Shown piece by piece: positions 14,700-23,634 of a stretch of 64,000 nt of DNA (its first letter is position 1; each line of letters begins with the position of its first letter). The notes under the pieces were generated by a model, which made no database searches, was not told where the DNA came from, and worked only from the letters and a program-made list of their open reading frames with translations. Origin of the DNA: Blastococcus sp. (GTDB taxonomy: Bacteria; Actinomycetota; Actinomycetes; Mycobacteriales; Geodermatophilaceae); contig JAOPWH010000256.1 in assembly GCA_025965795.1 (NCBI GenBank), positions 1 to 64,000 on the forward strand, read 5' to 3'. Position numbers and translations under genes: made by a program.

Positions 14700-17096
14700 T
14701 CAGGGCGGCCCGCCGGCGGCACGGGTGGTGGTTCCCGACGGCAGGGGCCCGAAGGCCGCCAGGAACCGGTCCCGCACCGCGTCCATGGGCCACACCGGCG
14801 CCTGCGGACCCGGTCGCATCCCGTCGTCCCAGCCCCAGGCCGAGACGCGGTCGATCACGGCCGGATCGGCGGCGAGGATCGTGATCGGGACGTCGTGGCC
14901 TGCGTCCGGGCCGCTGACCACCGGGCCGGGCTGGTGGTCGCCGAGCAGGACCAGCACCAGGTTCCGGTCGTGGCGGTGGAACGTGGTCACGAATGAGACG
15001 AGGGCGCTGAGGGAGTACTCGATCGACGTCCCGTACAGGGCCCGGACGGTGCCGTCGTCCCGGAAAGCGTCTGCGGGTGTGAGTCCCTCCGCCGGCATGC
15101 CGCGGTAGACGGACCCGTCGCCCACCTCGTCCCAGGCGACCATCCGCGGCAACGGCGTCCACGGCTCGTGCGACGTGACGAGATCGATCTCGGCCATGAC
15201 GGGTGCATGGCCGGGCGCGAGCTCCCGGCGCTGGAAGGCTGCCAGCGTGTACTGGTCGGGCATCGCCGCGAAACTGAACTTCGGGCCGGCGTATCCCACG
15301 TCGTGCCGGTCGTAGTCCTCGTCGAAACGGTAGAACGCCCTCCCCTCCGGCCACGGATCCCGGTTGGACGGCACGTCCACGACCGTCCGCCACCCGGCAC
15401 GGCGGAAGACGGCGGGAAGCGTCAACCGGTCGCTGGCGAGCAGCTGGTCGTAGCGCTGCTGACTGTCGGTCCAGAGACCGGAGTGCAGGGTCCCGTGCGC
15501 CAGCCAGCTCGTGCCCCCGAACGTCGACGAGGTCAGGAAGGCGCTGCGGGAGGAGAACCCGGCCGCCCGCAGGCTCTCGGTGCCGGCGTCCAGCACGGCC
15601 CGGACACCGGGCGCGATCGACGGGTCCTGCACCGCGACCCGCCCGTAGCTCTCGACGAAGGCGACGATCACGTCCTTGCCCCGCAGGCCGCTGAGCAGGT
15701 CCTCGTCCGGCACTGCGCGGTAGGGGTCGGCGGCCGCCAGCTGGGCGGCGAACACCGGCCGATCCCGGAGGTTGGCCACTGCGTCGCCGACCTGGTCCAC
15801 CGCGAGCTCGGCCGCACTGCGGGAGGCCATCGGTGCGAACGGCGTCAGCTGGACGCCCAACAGCGCGCACACCAGCCAGAGCACTCCGAGCGCCCCGGCC
15901 GACCGCGCCGCGACCCCGCGGTGGCGTCGGGCGACCCGGAGCACCCGCACCACCGACACGGTCATGGCCACCGGGACGGCGACGGCCAGGAGAACCGCAG
16001 CGGCGACGGCGGCATCCGCCCAGCCGCGCCCGACGGAGTCCTGGAGCACACCCACGGCGGGCCCGAGCAGCCCTGCGTCGTTCACCGGGTTGACCGGCCG
16101 GTGCAGCGCCTCCCAGAACCCCATGTCCAGGATCCGCACGACCGCGAGGACGCCGAGCACGGAGCCGGCGGCCACGGCGAGGCCACGGAGCCGGCGCGGC
16201 GGCACGACCAGCGCGAGCCCCACCAGGGCGAGGCCCTCCACGGGGATGCGCAGATAGGCCGCCGGAGTGACGTGGTCGAACCGTTGCGGGGTCACGAGCA
16301 CGAACCAGACGAAGAGGAACGCGAGGACGGTCGTCGCCGTCCTCCAGCGGCCGTGCCCGCCGCCGGCCCCGCGGACGGCCGGCGGTTCGGCCGGCGGTTC
16401 GGCCGGGAAGCGACGAGCGCGCCAGAGCCAGGCCACCTCCCGGCCGAACGACTCGACGAGCAGTGCGGCCACGGCGAGCAGGGCCAGGACGGCGACGGGG
16501 CGGGGCAGCACGCCCGCGGCCGCCGTGATCAGCACGATCCCTTGGACGGCGGCCACGACCTTGCACCAGTGGCGCGGTGGCGTCGGGCGGCGCAACCACG
16601 GCAGTGCCCACCGGGCCACTTCCAGCACGTAGTGCACCGAGCCGATCGCGAGGACCCACGCACCCAGCGAACGGGCGACGTACGCGCTAAGGACAAGGAC
16701 GAGGACGGAGTCGACCTCCATGTCGAAGCGCGCGCCGACCGCCGAGACCGTGCCGGTGCGCCTCGCGACCCGGCCGTCGACCGCGTCGAGGGCCAGGGCC
16801 AGCACGGCGAGCCCGATCAGCGGAGCCACCGGCCCGGACCCTTCGACGGAGTCCACGACCAGTGCGGCGACGCCACCCACCAGAACCGATCGCAGCAGCG
16901 TGACCAGGTTTGCCGGTCCCAGAACCCGGGCGCCGGAGCGCCGGAGCGCACGGGACAGCAGGACGGCGGTCCCCGCCCCCACGATCAGGCCGGCGACCAT
17001 CCCCGCCGCGCCCACGCCTGCTGCGCCGGCGAGTGTGCCGACCAGCACGACCTGGACCGTCAGCCCGGCCAGCACGCCCCGGTGAACCGTGAGCAC
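14700..17096 (-). CDS. CDP-alcohol phosphotransferase fused to a membrane sulfatase-like (LTA-synthase-type) domain
   Basis: 798 aa from a GTG at 17096 behind CGGAGGTG. Residues about 1-215 are a CDP-alcohol phosphatidyltransferase: D-x2-DG-x2-AR-x8-G-x3-D-x3-D is complete (from DAVDGRVAR, about residue 104), with six or so helices. A second membrane block (about 255-450) is followed by an extracytoplasmic alkaline-phosphatase/sulfatase fold: DVIVAFVESYGRV (about 475), TSSTFGGTSWLAHG, SHEPWTPLP and the metal ligands in LVLLGDHQPG (about 717). The first half transfers a phospho-alcohol from a CDP-lipid; the second resembles enzymes that move phosphoglycerol or phosphoethanolamine head groups. 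One chain might make a phospholipid and then use its head group. It heads a two-gene minus-strand operon and is divergent from the GT4 gene. Confidence 0.85.
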   Translation of the reverse strand: MLTVHRGVLAGLTVQVVLVGTLAGAAGVGAAGMVAGLIVGAGTAVLLSRALRRSGARVLGPANLVTLLRSVLVGGVAALVVDSVEGSGPVAPLIGLAVLALALDAVDGRVARRTGTVSAVGARFDMEVDSVLVLVLSAYVARSLGAWVLAIGSVHYVLEVARWALPWLRRPTPPRHWCKVVAAVQGIVLITAAAGVLPRPVAVLALLAVAALLVESFGREVAWLWRARRFPAEPPAEPPAVRGAGGGHGRWRTATTVLAFLFVWFVLVTPQRFDHVTPAAYLRIPVEGLALVGLALVVPPRRLRGLAVAAGSVLGVLAVVRILDMGFWEALHRPVNPVNDAGLLGPAVGVLQDSVGRGWADAAVAAAVLLAVAVPVAMTVSVVRVLRVARRHRGVAARSAGALGVLWLVCALLGVQLTPFAPMASRSAAELAVDQVGDAVANLRDRPVFAAQLAAADPYRAVPDEDLLSGLRGKDVIVAFVESYGRVAVQDPSIAPGVRAVLDAGTESLRAAGFSSRSAFLTSSTFGGTSWLAHGTLHSGLWTDSQQRYDQLLASDRLTLPAVFRRAGWRTVVDVPSNRDPWPEGRAFYRFDEDYDRHDVGYAGPKFSFAAMPDQYTLAAFQRRELAPGHAPVMAEIDLVTSHEPWTPLPRMVAWDEVGDGSVYRGMPAEGLTPADAFRDDGTVRALYGTSIEYSLSALVSFVTTFHRHDRNLVLVLLGDHQPGPVVSGPDAGHDVPITILAADPAVIDRVSAWGWDDGMRPGPQAPVWPMDAVRDRFLAAFGPLPSGTTTRAAGGPP

Positions 17097-17248
17097 GGCA
17101 CCTCCGTGTCGATAGGTACGCCGACGAACACGGACTGCGCGACGATGCGGTTCAGCGAGCACGTCGAGGAGGTGCGGCCGGTGGAACGAGGCGCATCGCC
17201 ATCCTCGCGGGAGAGGCGGGTCCGCGGCCGGGTGTCAGGCGCGGCCCC

Positions 17249-18322
17249 GTGACGACGGTCCACGTCGTCCTTCCGGAGGGCGTCGACGACCCGCTCCGGC
17301 CGAGCGGGGGCAACACCTACGACCGCCGGGTCTGCCAGGAGCTGCGCGGGCTCGGGTGGTCCGTGCGGGAATCCGTCGTACCGGGCCCGTGGCCCCGGCC
17401 CGGTACGGCGGACCTCTCGCGGCTCGCGCGAGCCACGGGCGAAGCGCCGGACGGCGCCCTCGTCCTGCTGGACGGGCTGATCGCGTCCGCGGCCGCCGCG
17501 GTGCTGGTGCCCGAGTCGCAGCGGCTGCGGATCGTGGTCCTGGTGCACATGCCCTCGGGCGGGGAAGGCGTAGCCGAGGACGCCGAGGGTGCGGTCCTCA
17601 CGCGCGCGCAGGCCGTCGTCGCGACCAGCGCGTGGACCCGGGAACGGCTGCTCGACCGGTACCGGCTGGCACCGGAGCGGGTGCACGTCGCGCGTCCCGG
17701 CGTGGACCCGGACGACGAGGCCCCCGGCACCCCGGGCGGCGGGCGGCTGCTCTGCGTCGCCGCCGTCGTCCCGCACAAGGGGCACGACCTGCTCGTCGAG
17801 GCGCTCGGCTCGATCGACGCTCCGGAGTGGCACTGCACCTGCCTGGGCGCGCTCGACCGGGATCCCGCCTTCGTCGCCCGCCTCCGGAGTTCGGCCGCCG
17901 GGCACGGCATCCTCGACCGGATCTCCTTTCCCGGACCACGGGTGGGCGACGCGCTGCGCCGGGCCTACCGTGGCGCCGACCTGCTGGTCCTCCCGTCGCG
18001 GCTCGAGGCGTACGGCATGGTCGTTCCGGAGGCGCTGGCCGCCGGAGTGCCGGTCGTGGCCACCGCCGTCGGTGGCATCCCGGAGGCGCTCGGCTCCGCC
18101 GCTGACGGCCCTCCCGGGATCCTCGTGCCGGCCGAGGACCCGGTCGCCCTCGGCGAGGCGCTCGGCGCGTGGCTGCGCGATGCCGGCCTGCGTTCGCGTC
18201 TGAGACGGGCGGCCCGCGAGCGGCGCGGGGGGCTGGCGGGCTGGGACGCGACGGCGCGGGACGTCGCCACCGCGCTCCTCGCCGCGGGCGCCGCCGGAGC
18301 GAGGGAGCCGGTGCCGTCATGA
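17249..18322 (+). CDS. GT4-family glycosyltransferase (GT-B fold)
   Basis: 357 aa from a GTG at 17249. N-terminal acceptor domain (GGNTYDRRVCQEL), then a donor-binding domain with LLCVAAVVPHKGHDLLVEAL and the EX7E motif SRLEAYGMVVPEALAAGVPVVATAVGGIPE, as in retaining hexosyl/mannosyltransferases such as PimA/PimB. It probably adds a sugar from a GDP- or UDP-donor to a lipid or small-molecule acceptor at the membrane. The stop overlaps the next start by 4 bp (ATGA). About 150 bp separate it from the divergent phosphotransferase/sulfatase gene. Confidence 0.88.
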   Translation: MTTVHVVLPEGVDDPLRPSGGNTYDRRVCQELRGLGWSVRESVVPGPWPRPGTADLSRLARATGEAPDGALVLLDGLIASAAAAVLVPESQRLRIVVLVHMPSGGEGVAEDAEGAVLTRAQAVVATSAWTRERLLDRYRLAPERVHVARPGVDPDDEAPGTPGGGRLLCVAAVVPHKGHDLLVEALGSIDAPEWHCTCLGALDRDPAFVARLRSSAAGHGILDRISFPGPRVGDALRRAYRGADLLVLPSRLEAYGMVVPEALAAGVPVVATAVGGIPEALGSAADGPPGILVPAEDPVALGEALGAWLRDAGLRSRLRRAARERRGGLAGWDATARDVATALLAAGAAGAREPVPS

Positions 18323-19293
18323 GCGGTGCCCGCACCAGGACATGGGCCTGGGCCCGCCCGGCCGGCGGTGCCGCCATCCTGGCGGTGCTCGTCTGGCGGC
18401 TGGGCGGCGGTCCCTTCCTGGACGGCGTCCGCCTGATCAGCGTCCCGGCTCTGCTGGCCGCCGTGTGCATCACGGCGCTGACCACCGCGTGCTCGGCCTG
18501 GCGGTGGCAGACCGTCGCGGCCGGTCTGGGTGTGGGCCTTCCCCTGCCGACGGCGATCGCGGCCTACTACCGGTCGCAGTTCCTGAACAGTGCGTTGCCC
18601 GGTGGCGTGGTCGGCGACCTGCACCGCGGCATGCGGCACGGCCTCGACGCCGGAGACATCGGCCGGGGGCTCCGGGCCGTCGCCTGGGAGCGGACAGCGG
18701 GCCAGCTGGTGCTGGTCGTCCTCGCCCTGACCGGTCTGCTCGCCCTGGACTCTCCGGTGCGGCCGGCGATGGGCTGGATCGGAGCAGCGGTCGCCGCCGG
18801 GGCGGTCTGCGTCGTCCTCCTGCTCCGGGCCCTTCCGCACCGCGGCCCCTCCAGACGGGCGAAGATCCTCCGAACGGCGCGCGCCGACGTGCGCGACGGT
18901 CTGCTCGACCCGCGCGCGTGGCCCGTCGTCGTGCTGACCTCCGTGGTCGTCGCCGCCGGCCACGCCAGCATCTTCCTGGTCGCGGCAGAGACCACCGGGG
19001 CGGCCGGCTCGCCCGCGCGCCTGGCGCCGCTGGCCATGCTGGTGCTGCTCGCGATGGCCGTGCCCCTCAACGTCGGCGGATGGGGTCCCCGCGAGGGCGT
19101 TGCCGCGTGGGCCTTCGCCGCGGCCGGCCTCGGAGCCGACCAGGGTGTCGCCGCCGCCACCGCCTACGGCGTCATGGGGCTGGTCGCGACGCTGCCCGGG
19201 GCCGTCGTCATGGTGGTCGACCGGGTGCGCCGCGGAACCACGGCACAGCAGGCTCCGGGCGTGCGGGGCGCTGCCGCATCCCGCGTCGGCTGA
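18319..19293 (+). CDS. YbhN/AglD-type membrane protein (lysylphosphatidylglycerol synthetase TM family)
   Basis: 324 aa, ATG at 18319 overlapping the glycosyltransferase stop. Eight or so hydrophobic helices with the UPF0104 signatures ACSAWRWQTVAAG, YYRSQFLNSALPGGVVGDLHR and AVPLNVGGWGPREGVAAWAFA. The C-terminal GNAT-like aminoacyl-transferase domain of MprF is absent. Family members act as flippases or helpers for glycolipid transfer next to glycosyltransferases, which fits its coupling to the GT4 gene. Convergent with the RibA-like gene (6 bp between stops). Confidence 0.85.
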   Translation: MSGARTRTWAWARPAGGAAILAVLVWRLGGGPFLDGVRLISVPALLAAVCITALTTACSAWRWQTVAAGLGVGLPLPTAIAAYYRSQFLNSALPGGVVGDLHRGMRHGLDAGDIGRGLRAVAWERTAGQLVLVVLALTGLLALDSPVRPAMGWIGAAVAAGAVCVVLLLRALPHRGPSRRAKILRTARADVRDGLLDPRAWPVVVLTSVVVAAGHASIFLVAAETTGAAGSPARLAPLAMLVLLAMAVPLNVGGWGPREGVAAWAFAAAGLGADQGVAAATAYGVMGLVATLPGAVVMVVDRVRRGTTAQQAPGVRGAAASRVG

Positions 19294-19299
19294 TCGGCG

Positions 19300-20640
19300 T
19301 CAGCCGACGGCAGCCGCCGTCGCCACGTCGAACGCGAGCAGGACGTCGTCGCCGGCCAGGAAGACCGACCGGTTGACGAGGCCGATGCCGGCAGCCACGC
19401 GGTCCACGCCGAGCGGCCCGACCGCCTCGATCCCCGAACCGATGATCGTCGGCGACATCGAGACGACGACCCGGTCGACCATTCGCGCACGGAGCATCGA
19501 GGTGAGCACCCGCCCTCCGCCCTCGACCAGCAGCGACGCGATCCCGAGGGAACGCAGCAGGCGCAGGACGTCGTCGACCCGCAGTCCCTCGGGCCCCGGG
19601 GGGACGTCGCGCACCGTGGCACCGGTCGCCACCAGGGCACGCCGGCGGGCGGGATCGGCGTCGGGCCGGCAGAGCACGACGGTCGCGGCGTCCTCGGACA
19701 GGACCTTGGCGGTGAGGGGGGTGCGCAGGGTGGAGTCCAGGACCACGCGCATCGGCGAGGCCCCCGGAACCATCCGCACGGTGAGCTGGGGATCGTCGTG
19801 GAGCAGCGTGTTCGCTCCGACGAGGACCGCGTCGACGCCGGCGCGCATGGCGTGCGACACCCGCCGCTCCGCCTCTCCGCTGATCCATCTCGCGTCGCCG
19901 GTGCGCGTCGCGATCCGGCCGTCGAGCGTCTGGGCGTACTTCAGCACGACGTTCGGCCGGTCGGTCCGGGGCTGCAGGGAGCCGAGCAGGGCGCCGACGT
20001 CGACCGGCTCGACCGGAACCTCGGTCAGCGGTGCCCCGGTCGACCGGAGGTGGCCGAGCCGCACCTGCTTGGTCTGGAGATAGCCGCGGTCGTGCCGGTT
20101 CGCGGCGGTGCCCAGCGGCCGGAGCGACTCCACCTCGACGCCGTGCTGCCGCAGGCCCACTGCCTTGTCCGGATTGTTCGTCAGCAGCCGGACCGATCGA
20201 ACCCCGAGGGAGGCCAGGACGGCGGCCCCGTCGCCGTAGTCCCGCAGGTCGGCGGAGAGGCCGAGCCGCAGGTTGGCGTCCACGGTGTCCGCGCCGGCGT
20301 CCTGCTCGACGTAGGCACGGAGCTTGTCGACCAGACCGATACCTCGTCCTTCGTGACCGCTGAGGTAGAGGACGACCCCGCGACCCTCGGCGGCCACCGT
20401 GCGAAGCGCCGAGCGGAGCTGCAGCCCGCAGTCGCAGCGGAGCGAGCCGATCGCGTCGCCGGTCAGGCACTCGGAGTGCAGGCGGGTGAGCACGGAGAGC
20501 CCGGCGCCGATCTCGCCGAAAACCAGGGCGAGGTGCACGTGTCCGGTGGAGCTCTCGAACGCCCGTGCCCGGAACTCGCCGTACGGGGTCGGGATCGGGG
20601 CGGAGGCCACCTCCAGCGGCGGTGACAGTGCAGCATCCAT
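19300..20640 (-). CDS. GTP cyclohydrolase II fused to a RibD-type reductase domain, no deaminase
   Basis: 446 aa, ATG at 20640 with GAGGAG upstream. Residues about 14-205 are GTP cyclohydrolase II: zinc ligands Cys58, Cys69, Cys71 ([18 protein letters not shown]), GHEGRGIGL (97-105) and [12 protein letters not shown]. Residues about 228-446 are the RibD C-terminal reductase ([59 protein letters not shown]). The usual bacterial partners are missing: no DHBP synthase and no RibD deaminase. The expected product is a reduced 2,5-diamino-6-ribitylamino-pyrimidinone phosphate, the fungal/archaeal order, or an unusual pterin precursor. It may serve the neighbouring PTPS-like gene rather than riboflavin. 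Divergent from the dehydrogenase gene (100 bp). Confidence 0.88.
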   Translation of the reverse strand: MDAALSPPLEVASAPIPTPYGEFRARAFESSTGHVHLALVFGEIGAGLSVLTRLHSECLTGDAIGSLRCDCGLQLRSALRTVAAEGRGVVLYLSGHEGRGIGLVDKLRAYVEQDAGADTVDANLRLGLSADLRDYGDGAAVLASLGVRSVRLLTNNPDKAVGLRQHGVEVESLRPLGTAANRHDRGYLQTKQVRLGHLRSTGAPLTEVPVEPVDVGALLGSLQPRTDRPNVVLKYAQTLDGRIATRTGDARWISGEAERRVSHAMRAGVDAVLVGANTLLHDDPQLTVRMVPGASPMRVVLDSTLRTPLTAKVLSEDAATVVLCRPDADPARRRALVATGATVRDVPPGPEGLRVDDVLRLLRSLGIASLLVEGGGRVLTSMLRARMVDRVVVSMSPTIIGSGIEAVGPLGVDRVAAGIGLVNRSVFLAGDDVLLAFDVATAAAVG

Positions 20641-20740
20641 CCGCCGGGCTCCTCGCTGCCGCGCCAACCGGGGGCTCTGCACGCTACCGTCACGCACCCG
20701 CGGCCAGCCGGGTTCACGCGACCGGGGAGGGAGAACGGCG

Positions 20741-21724
20741 ATGAGTGCCCGCCGGCTGGTGTTCCTGGCCCCGGGGCAGGTCGACGTCGAGGCCGTGGAC
20801 CTGCCCGCCCTGGAGCCGGGCCGGCTGCTGGTGCGCACGCTGTATTCGGGCATCAGCACCGGTACCGAGCTGCTCGCCTACCGGGGGCTGCTCGACCCTG
20901 AGCTCGCGATCGACGAGCGGATCGGGTCGCTGGGGGGCACCTTCCGCTATCCCTTCCCGTACGGCTACAGCTGCGTCGGCGACGTCGAGCGTTCGGCCGG
21001 CTCGGTGGCACCCGGAACGCTGGTCTTCGCCTTCCACCCCCACCAGGACCGGTTCGTGGTCGGCGAGGACGACGTCGTCGTCCTCCCTCCGGGCACCGCT
21101 CCCCGCCTGGCCACGTTGCTCCCGTTCGCCGAGACCGCACTGCAGCTCAGCCTCGACGCGGGACCCGTGGCCCAGGAGACCGTCGCGGTGCTCGGCCTGG
21201 GCGTGGTCGGCGTGCTCACGGCGCTGCTGCTGCAGCGTGCCGGCGCGACCGTGGTGGCGGCCGACCCGTCCGCGGAACGCCGTTCGCTGGCGGCCTCGCT
21301 GGGCGTCCCGGCGGTGGACCCCGGGGAATTGCCGTTCCGCCTGCCCTCCCAAGGAGTGCCACTGGTCCTGGAGCTCTCCGGCACCCCTTCCGCGCTCGCC
21401 GGAGGGCTGGACCTGCTCGCGCACGAGGGCACGGCACTGGTGGGGTCCTGGTACGGCAGCCAGCAGATCGAGCTGCCGCTCGGGGGCGCGTTCCACCGCC
21501 GCCGGCTGACGATCCGCAGCAGCCAGGTGAGCTCGATCCCCGCGGCTCTCGGCGCTCGCTGGGACGTTCCCCGTCGGCGGCAGGTGGCCGTCGGTCTCCT
21601 GGGCGAGCTCCCGCTGTCCGCGCTGGCCACGACCGAGTTCGCCTTCGAGGAGGCGGCCGCTGCGTACCGGTCGCTGGACGCGCGCGAGGCGGGTGTGGTC
21701 CACGTCGCGCTCAGCTATGAATAG
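20741..21724 (+). CDS. Medium-chain dehydrogenase/reductase
   Basis: 327 aa, ATG at 20741 behind GGGAGGGAG. MDR fold: N-terminal GroES-like part with [13 protein letters not shown] and [12 protein letters not shown], nucleotide-binding motif [12 protein letters not shown] (about residue 148), and a C-terminal substrate part. The four-cysteine structural zinc loop is absent, as in sugar- or cyclitol-type MDRs and quinone reductases. It probably oxidises or reduces a sugar-like hydroxyl with NAD(P). First gene of a tightly coupled set: its stop lies 8 bp inside the PTPS-like gene. Confidence 0.85.
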   Translation: MSARRLVFLAPGQVDVEAVDLPALEPGRLLVRTLYSGISTGTELLAYRGLLDPELAIDERIGSLGGTFRYPFPYGYSCVGDVERSAGSVAPGTLVFAFHPHQDRFVVGEDDVVVLPPGTAPRLATLLPFAETALQLSLDAGPVAQETVAVLGLGVVGVLTALLLQRAGATVVAADPSAERRSLAASLGVPAVDPGELPFRLPSQGVPLVLELSGTPSALAGGLDLLAHEGTALVGSWYGSQQIELPLGGAFHRRRLTIRSSQVSSIPAALGARWDVPRRRQVAVGLLGELPLSALATTEFAFEEAAAAYRSLDAREAGVVHVALSYE

Positions 21725-22097
21725 CGGCGTGTACGAGACGGGGACGGCGCTGTCGGTTCGGGCCTTCCACGTCATGCCGGGCATGCCGCCGCCCGAGGGC
21801 GAGCGGCACTCGCACGACTACCGGCTCGAGGTCGTCGCCAGCCGGGACGACCTCGACGAGCGGGGCATGGTCGTCGACCTCGACCTGCTGGACGGGGCGC
21901 TCCGGAACGCGGCGGCGCAGGTCGCGGACGCCGATCTCGAGGATGTCGTGGACGCCGGGGCCGTGACCGTGGAGGCGTTCGCCCGGTGGCTGCACGGCTC
22001 GCTGTCCGCCGCGCTGGGCGTACTGCCGGGCCTCACACTGGCGGTCCGGATCTGGGAGTCACCGGTCGCCTTCGGCGGCTACACCGGGGCGCCGTGA
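21717..22097 (+). CDS. 6-pyruvoyl-tetrahydropterin synthase-like protein without cysteine
   Basis: 126 aa, ATG at 21717 overlapping the dehydrogenase stop by 8 bp. Zinc ligands typical of the PTPS/QueD fold are present: His18 (RAFHVMPG), His31 and His33 (ERHSHDYRLEV); GMVVDLDLL and the closing VRIWESPVAFGGYTG are also family-like. The catalytic cysteine that normally precedes the HGH motif is replaced, and the whole protein has no cysteine; the LDH-type catalytic histidine region reads VDAGAVTVEAFA. So it is a PTPS homologue with a changed active site, perhaps acting on a product of the adjacent cyclohydrolase/reductase. Its stop overlaps the methyltransferase GTG by 4 bp. Confidence 0.8.
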   Translation: MNSGVYETGTALSVRAFHVMPGMPPPEGERHSHDYRLEVVASRDDLDERGMVVDLDLLDGALRNAAAQVADADLEDVVDAGAVTVEAFARWLHGSLSAALGVLPGLTLAVRIWESPVAFGGYTGAP

Positions 22098-23266
22098 GTC
22101 CGATCGGGCGACGGCTCGCCCGTGCGGTCGTCGGACCGCTGCCCGTTGCGGTGGCCGATACGCTCCGCCGGTCACTGCACCCGGGCACCGGATGGACGCA
22201 CCCGGCACGAGTGCGGCGGGCCCTTCTGCGCGCTCTGTCCCGGGGCGGTATCCCCCGCGCGGTGTCGCGCTTCCGCCTGGTCGACGACGCGGATCTGGAG
22301 TTCCTCGCCGTCGACTCGCAGGTCCTCCAACAGCTCTACTGGTGCGGCGAAGCGGGCTGGGAGCCGGAGCTGCTGCCCTGGTGGCGCGCCTTCTGCCGCA
22401 CTTCGCGATCGGTGCTCGAACTCGGGACGAACGTCGGCTGGTTCGCGGTGCAGGGCGGCCGGGCGGCCCCGGGGGTCCGCTACGTCGCCGTGGAGCCGCA
22501 CCCCTTCTCGGCCGAGATCTGCCGGAGCCATCTGGCGCTCAACTCCGTGATGTCGGTGGAGGTCCTGGAGGCCGCGGCGGTCGCGGATCCGGCGGTCTCC
22601 TCGGTGCCCCTTCTCGTCCCGGCCGACCAGGCAGCCACCCCGACGGTGGCTTTCCTGTCCATGGACACCGAGCTCCCGGCGGACATGGCGGCCGACATCG
22701 GCGCCGCGCTCGACGTGCCGGCCGTCGACGTCCGCACGCTGCTCGACGGCGTCGACCTGATCAAGATGGACGTCGAGGGGCAGGAGCACGTGCTGCTCGG
22801 CGCCATGCGCGCGCACCTGCATGCCACGCGACCGACCCTGTTCGTGGAGGTCCTGGCCGGAACCCCGCAGCTGCGCGCCCTCCTCGCCGAGCTCTGCGCG
22901 ACCGAGGGCTACCGCTGCTACGCGTTGAGCAGACAGGGGCCCGTCGAGCTCGACGGCGACCAGTTGGCCGTCGCCCGGCTGATGGACGAGTACGGCTGCC
23001 AGGACGTCCTTCTCTGCGCCGGGGTCCTACCCGGTCCGGCGACGCCGGCCGGTGCGCAGGGCGGGCCCGGTCCGGCGGTGGGGCATCACGCCGCGCTGCC
23101 GTCCGTCACCCGTTCCAGGAGGAAGAAGCTGACCGGCACCCGTGTCGGGCCGATCGCCAGATACGCCTTGCCCAGCAGCAGGTCGGCCGAGCCCGGCTCG
23201 AGCGCGACCACGTGGTCCCGGATGGACCGGGTGACGCCGAACCGCGGATTCTCAGGGACGTCGTAG
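22094..23266 (+). CDS. FkbM-family methyltransferase
   Basis: 390 aa from the GTG at 22094 (GTGA overlap with the PTPS-like gene). The SAM-binding motif is SVLELGTNVGWFAVQGGR (about residue 112) with YVAVEPHPFSAEICRSHL, and the FkbM signature LIKMDVEGQEHVLLGAMRAHL (about 225). Such enzymes O-methylate sugars or polyketides. The conserved part ends near residue 315 (about 23040); the frame has no stop until 23266 and so overlaps the convergent gene at 23086-23634 by about 180 bp. The tail is probably not functional. Last gene of the dehydrogenase-PTPS-methyltransferase operon. Confidence 0.8.
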   Translation: MSPIGRRLARAVVGPLPVAVADTLRRSLHPGTGWTHPARVRRALLRALSRGGIPRAVSRFRLVDDADLEFLAVDSQVLQQLYWCGEAGWEPELLPWWRAFCRTSRSVLELGTNVGWFAVQGGRAAPGVRYVAVEPHPFSAEICRSHLALNSVMSVEVLEAAAVADPAVSSVPLLVPADQAATPTVAFLSMDTELPADMAADIGAALDVPAVDVRTLLDGVDLIKMDVEGQEHVLLGAMRAHLHATRPTLFVEVLAGTPQLRALLAELCATEGYRCYALSRQGPVELDGDQLAVARLMDEYGCQDVLLCAGVLPGPATPAGAQGGPGPAVGHHAALPSVTRSRRKKLTGTRVGPIARYALPSSRSAEPGSSATTWSRMDRVTPNRGFSGTS

Positions 23267-23634
23267 TCGAACAGCAGGCTCCCCCGGTCCGCGCCCCCCG
23301 GCGCCAGGCCGACGACCTCGACCCGGAAGAAGCCGAAGCGCCTGGGCGCCCCGGCCGAGGGCAGCGGCTGCCACTCGCCGTCGAGGCCCGACTGACGCAC
23401 CGGGATGTTGTGGCCGAGCACCGTCTCGCCGGCCGACTCGAAGCCCTTGAGGAACGTCCGGATGCGCAGCGCCTCGGCCCAGGCAGGACAGTTGTAGCCG
23501 AGGTAACGGGACCCGACGAGCGCCGACGGCGCCGGAGCCGCGCATCCAGCGAAGACGCGCTCGAGATCGGGCCGCGACCGGCGGGCGAGCCGGCGGAAGT
23601 GCTCGGACGCCCGCAGGGACGCATCACCGGCCAT
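23086..23634 (-). CDS. Uncharacterised protein of the GMC oxidoreductase cluster
   Basis: 182 aa, ATG at 23634, overlapping the end of the GMC oxidoreductase gene by 11 bp. No signal or membrane helix. Patterned beta-rich sequence: LVGSRYLGYNCPAWAEALRIRTFLKGFESAGETVLGHN-type N-terminus, RRFGFFRVEVV, and a C-terminus LLLGKAYLAIGPTRVPVSFFLLER. I do not recognise a named family. Its tight coupling to the oxidoreductase suggests a dedicated partner, perhaps binding the same hydrophobic substrate or a lipid. Its 3' end overlaps the methyltransferase frame on the other strand. Confidence 0.7.
   Translation of the reverse strand: MAGDASLRASEHFRRLARRSRPDLERVFAGCAAPAPSALVGSRYLGYNCPAWAEALRIRTFLKGFESAGETVLGHNIPVRQSGLDGEWQPLPSAGAPRRFGFFRVEVVGLAPGGADRGSLLFDYDVPENPRFGVTRSIRDHVVALEPGSADLLLGKAYLAIGPTRVPVSFFLLERVTDGSAA

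Noticed and set aside
15168-17252. 694-codon plus-strand frame opposite the phosphotransferase/sulfatase fusion
   Set aside because: Shadow frame; the minus strand carries complete catalytic motifs of both domains.
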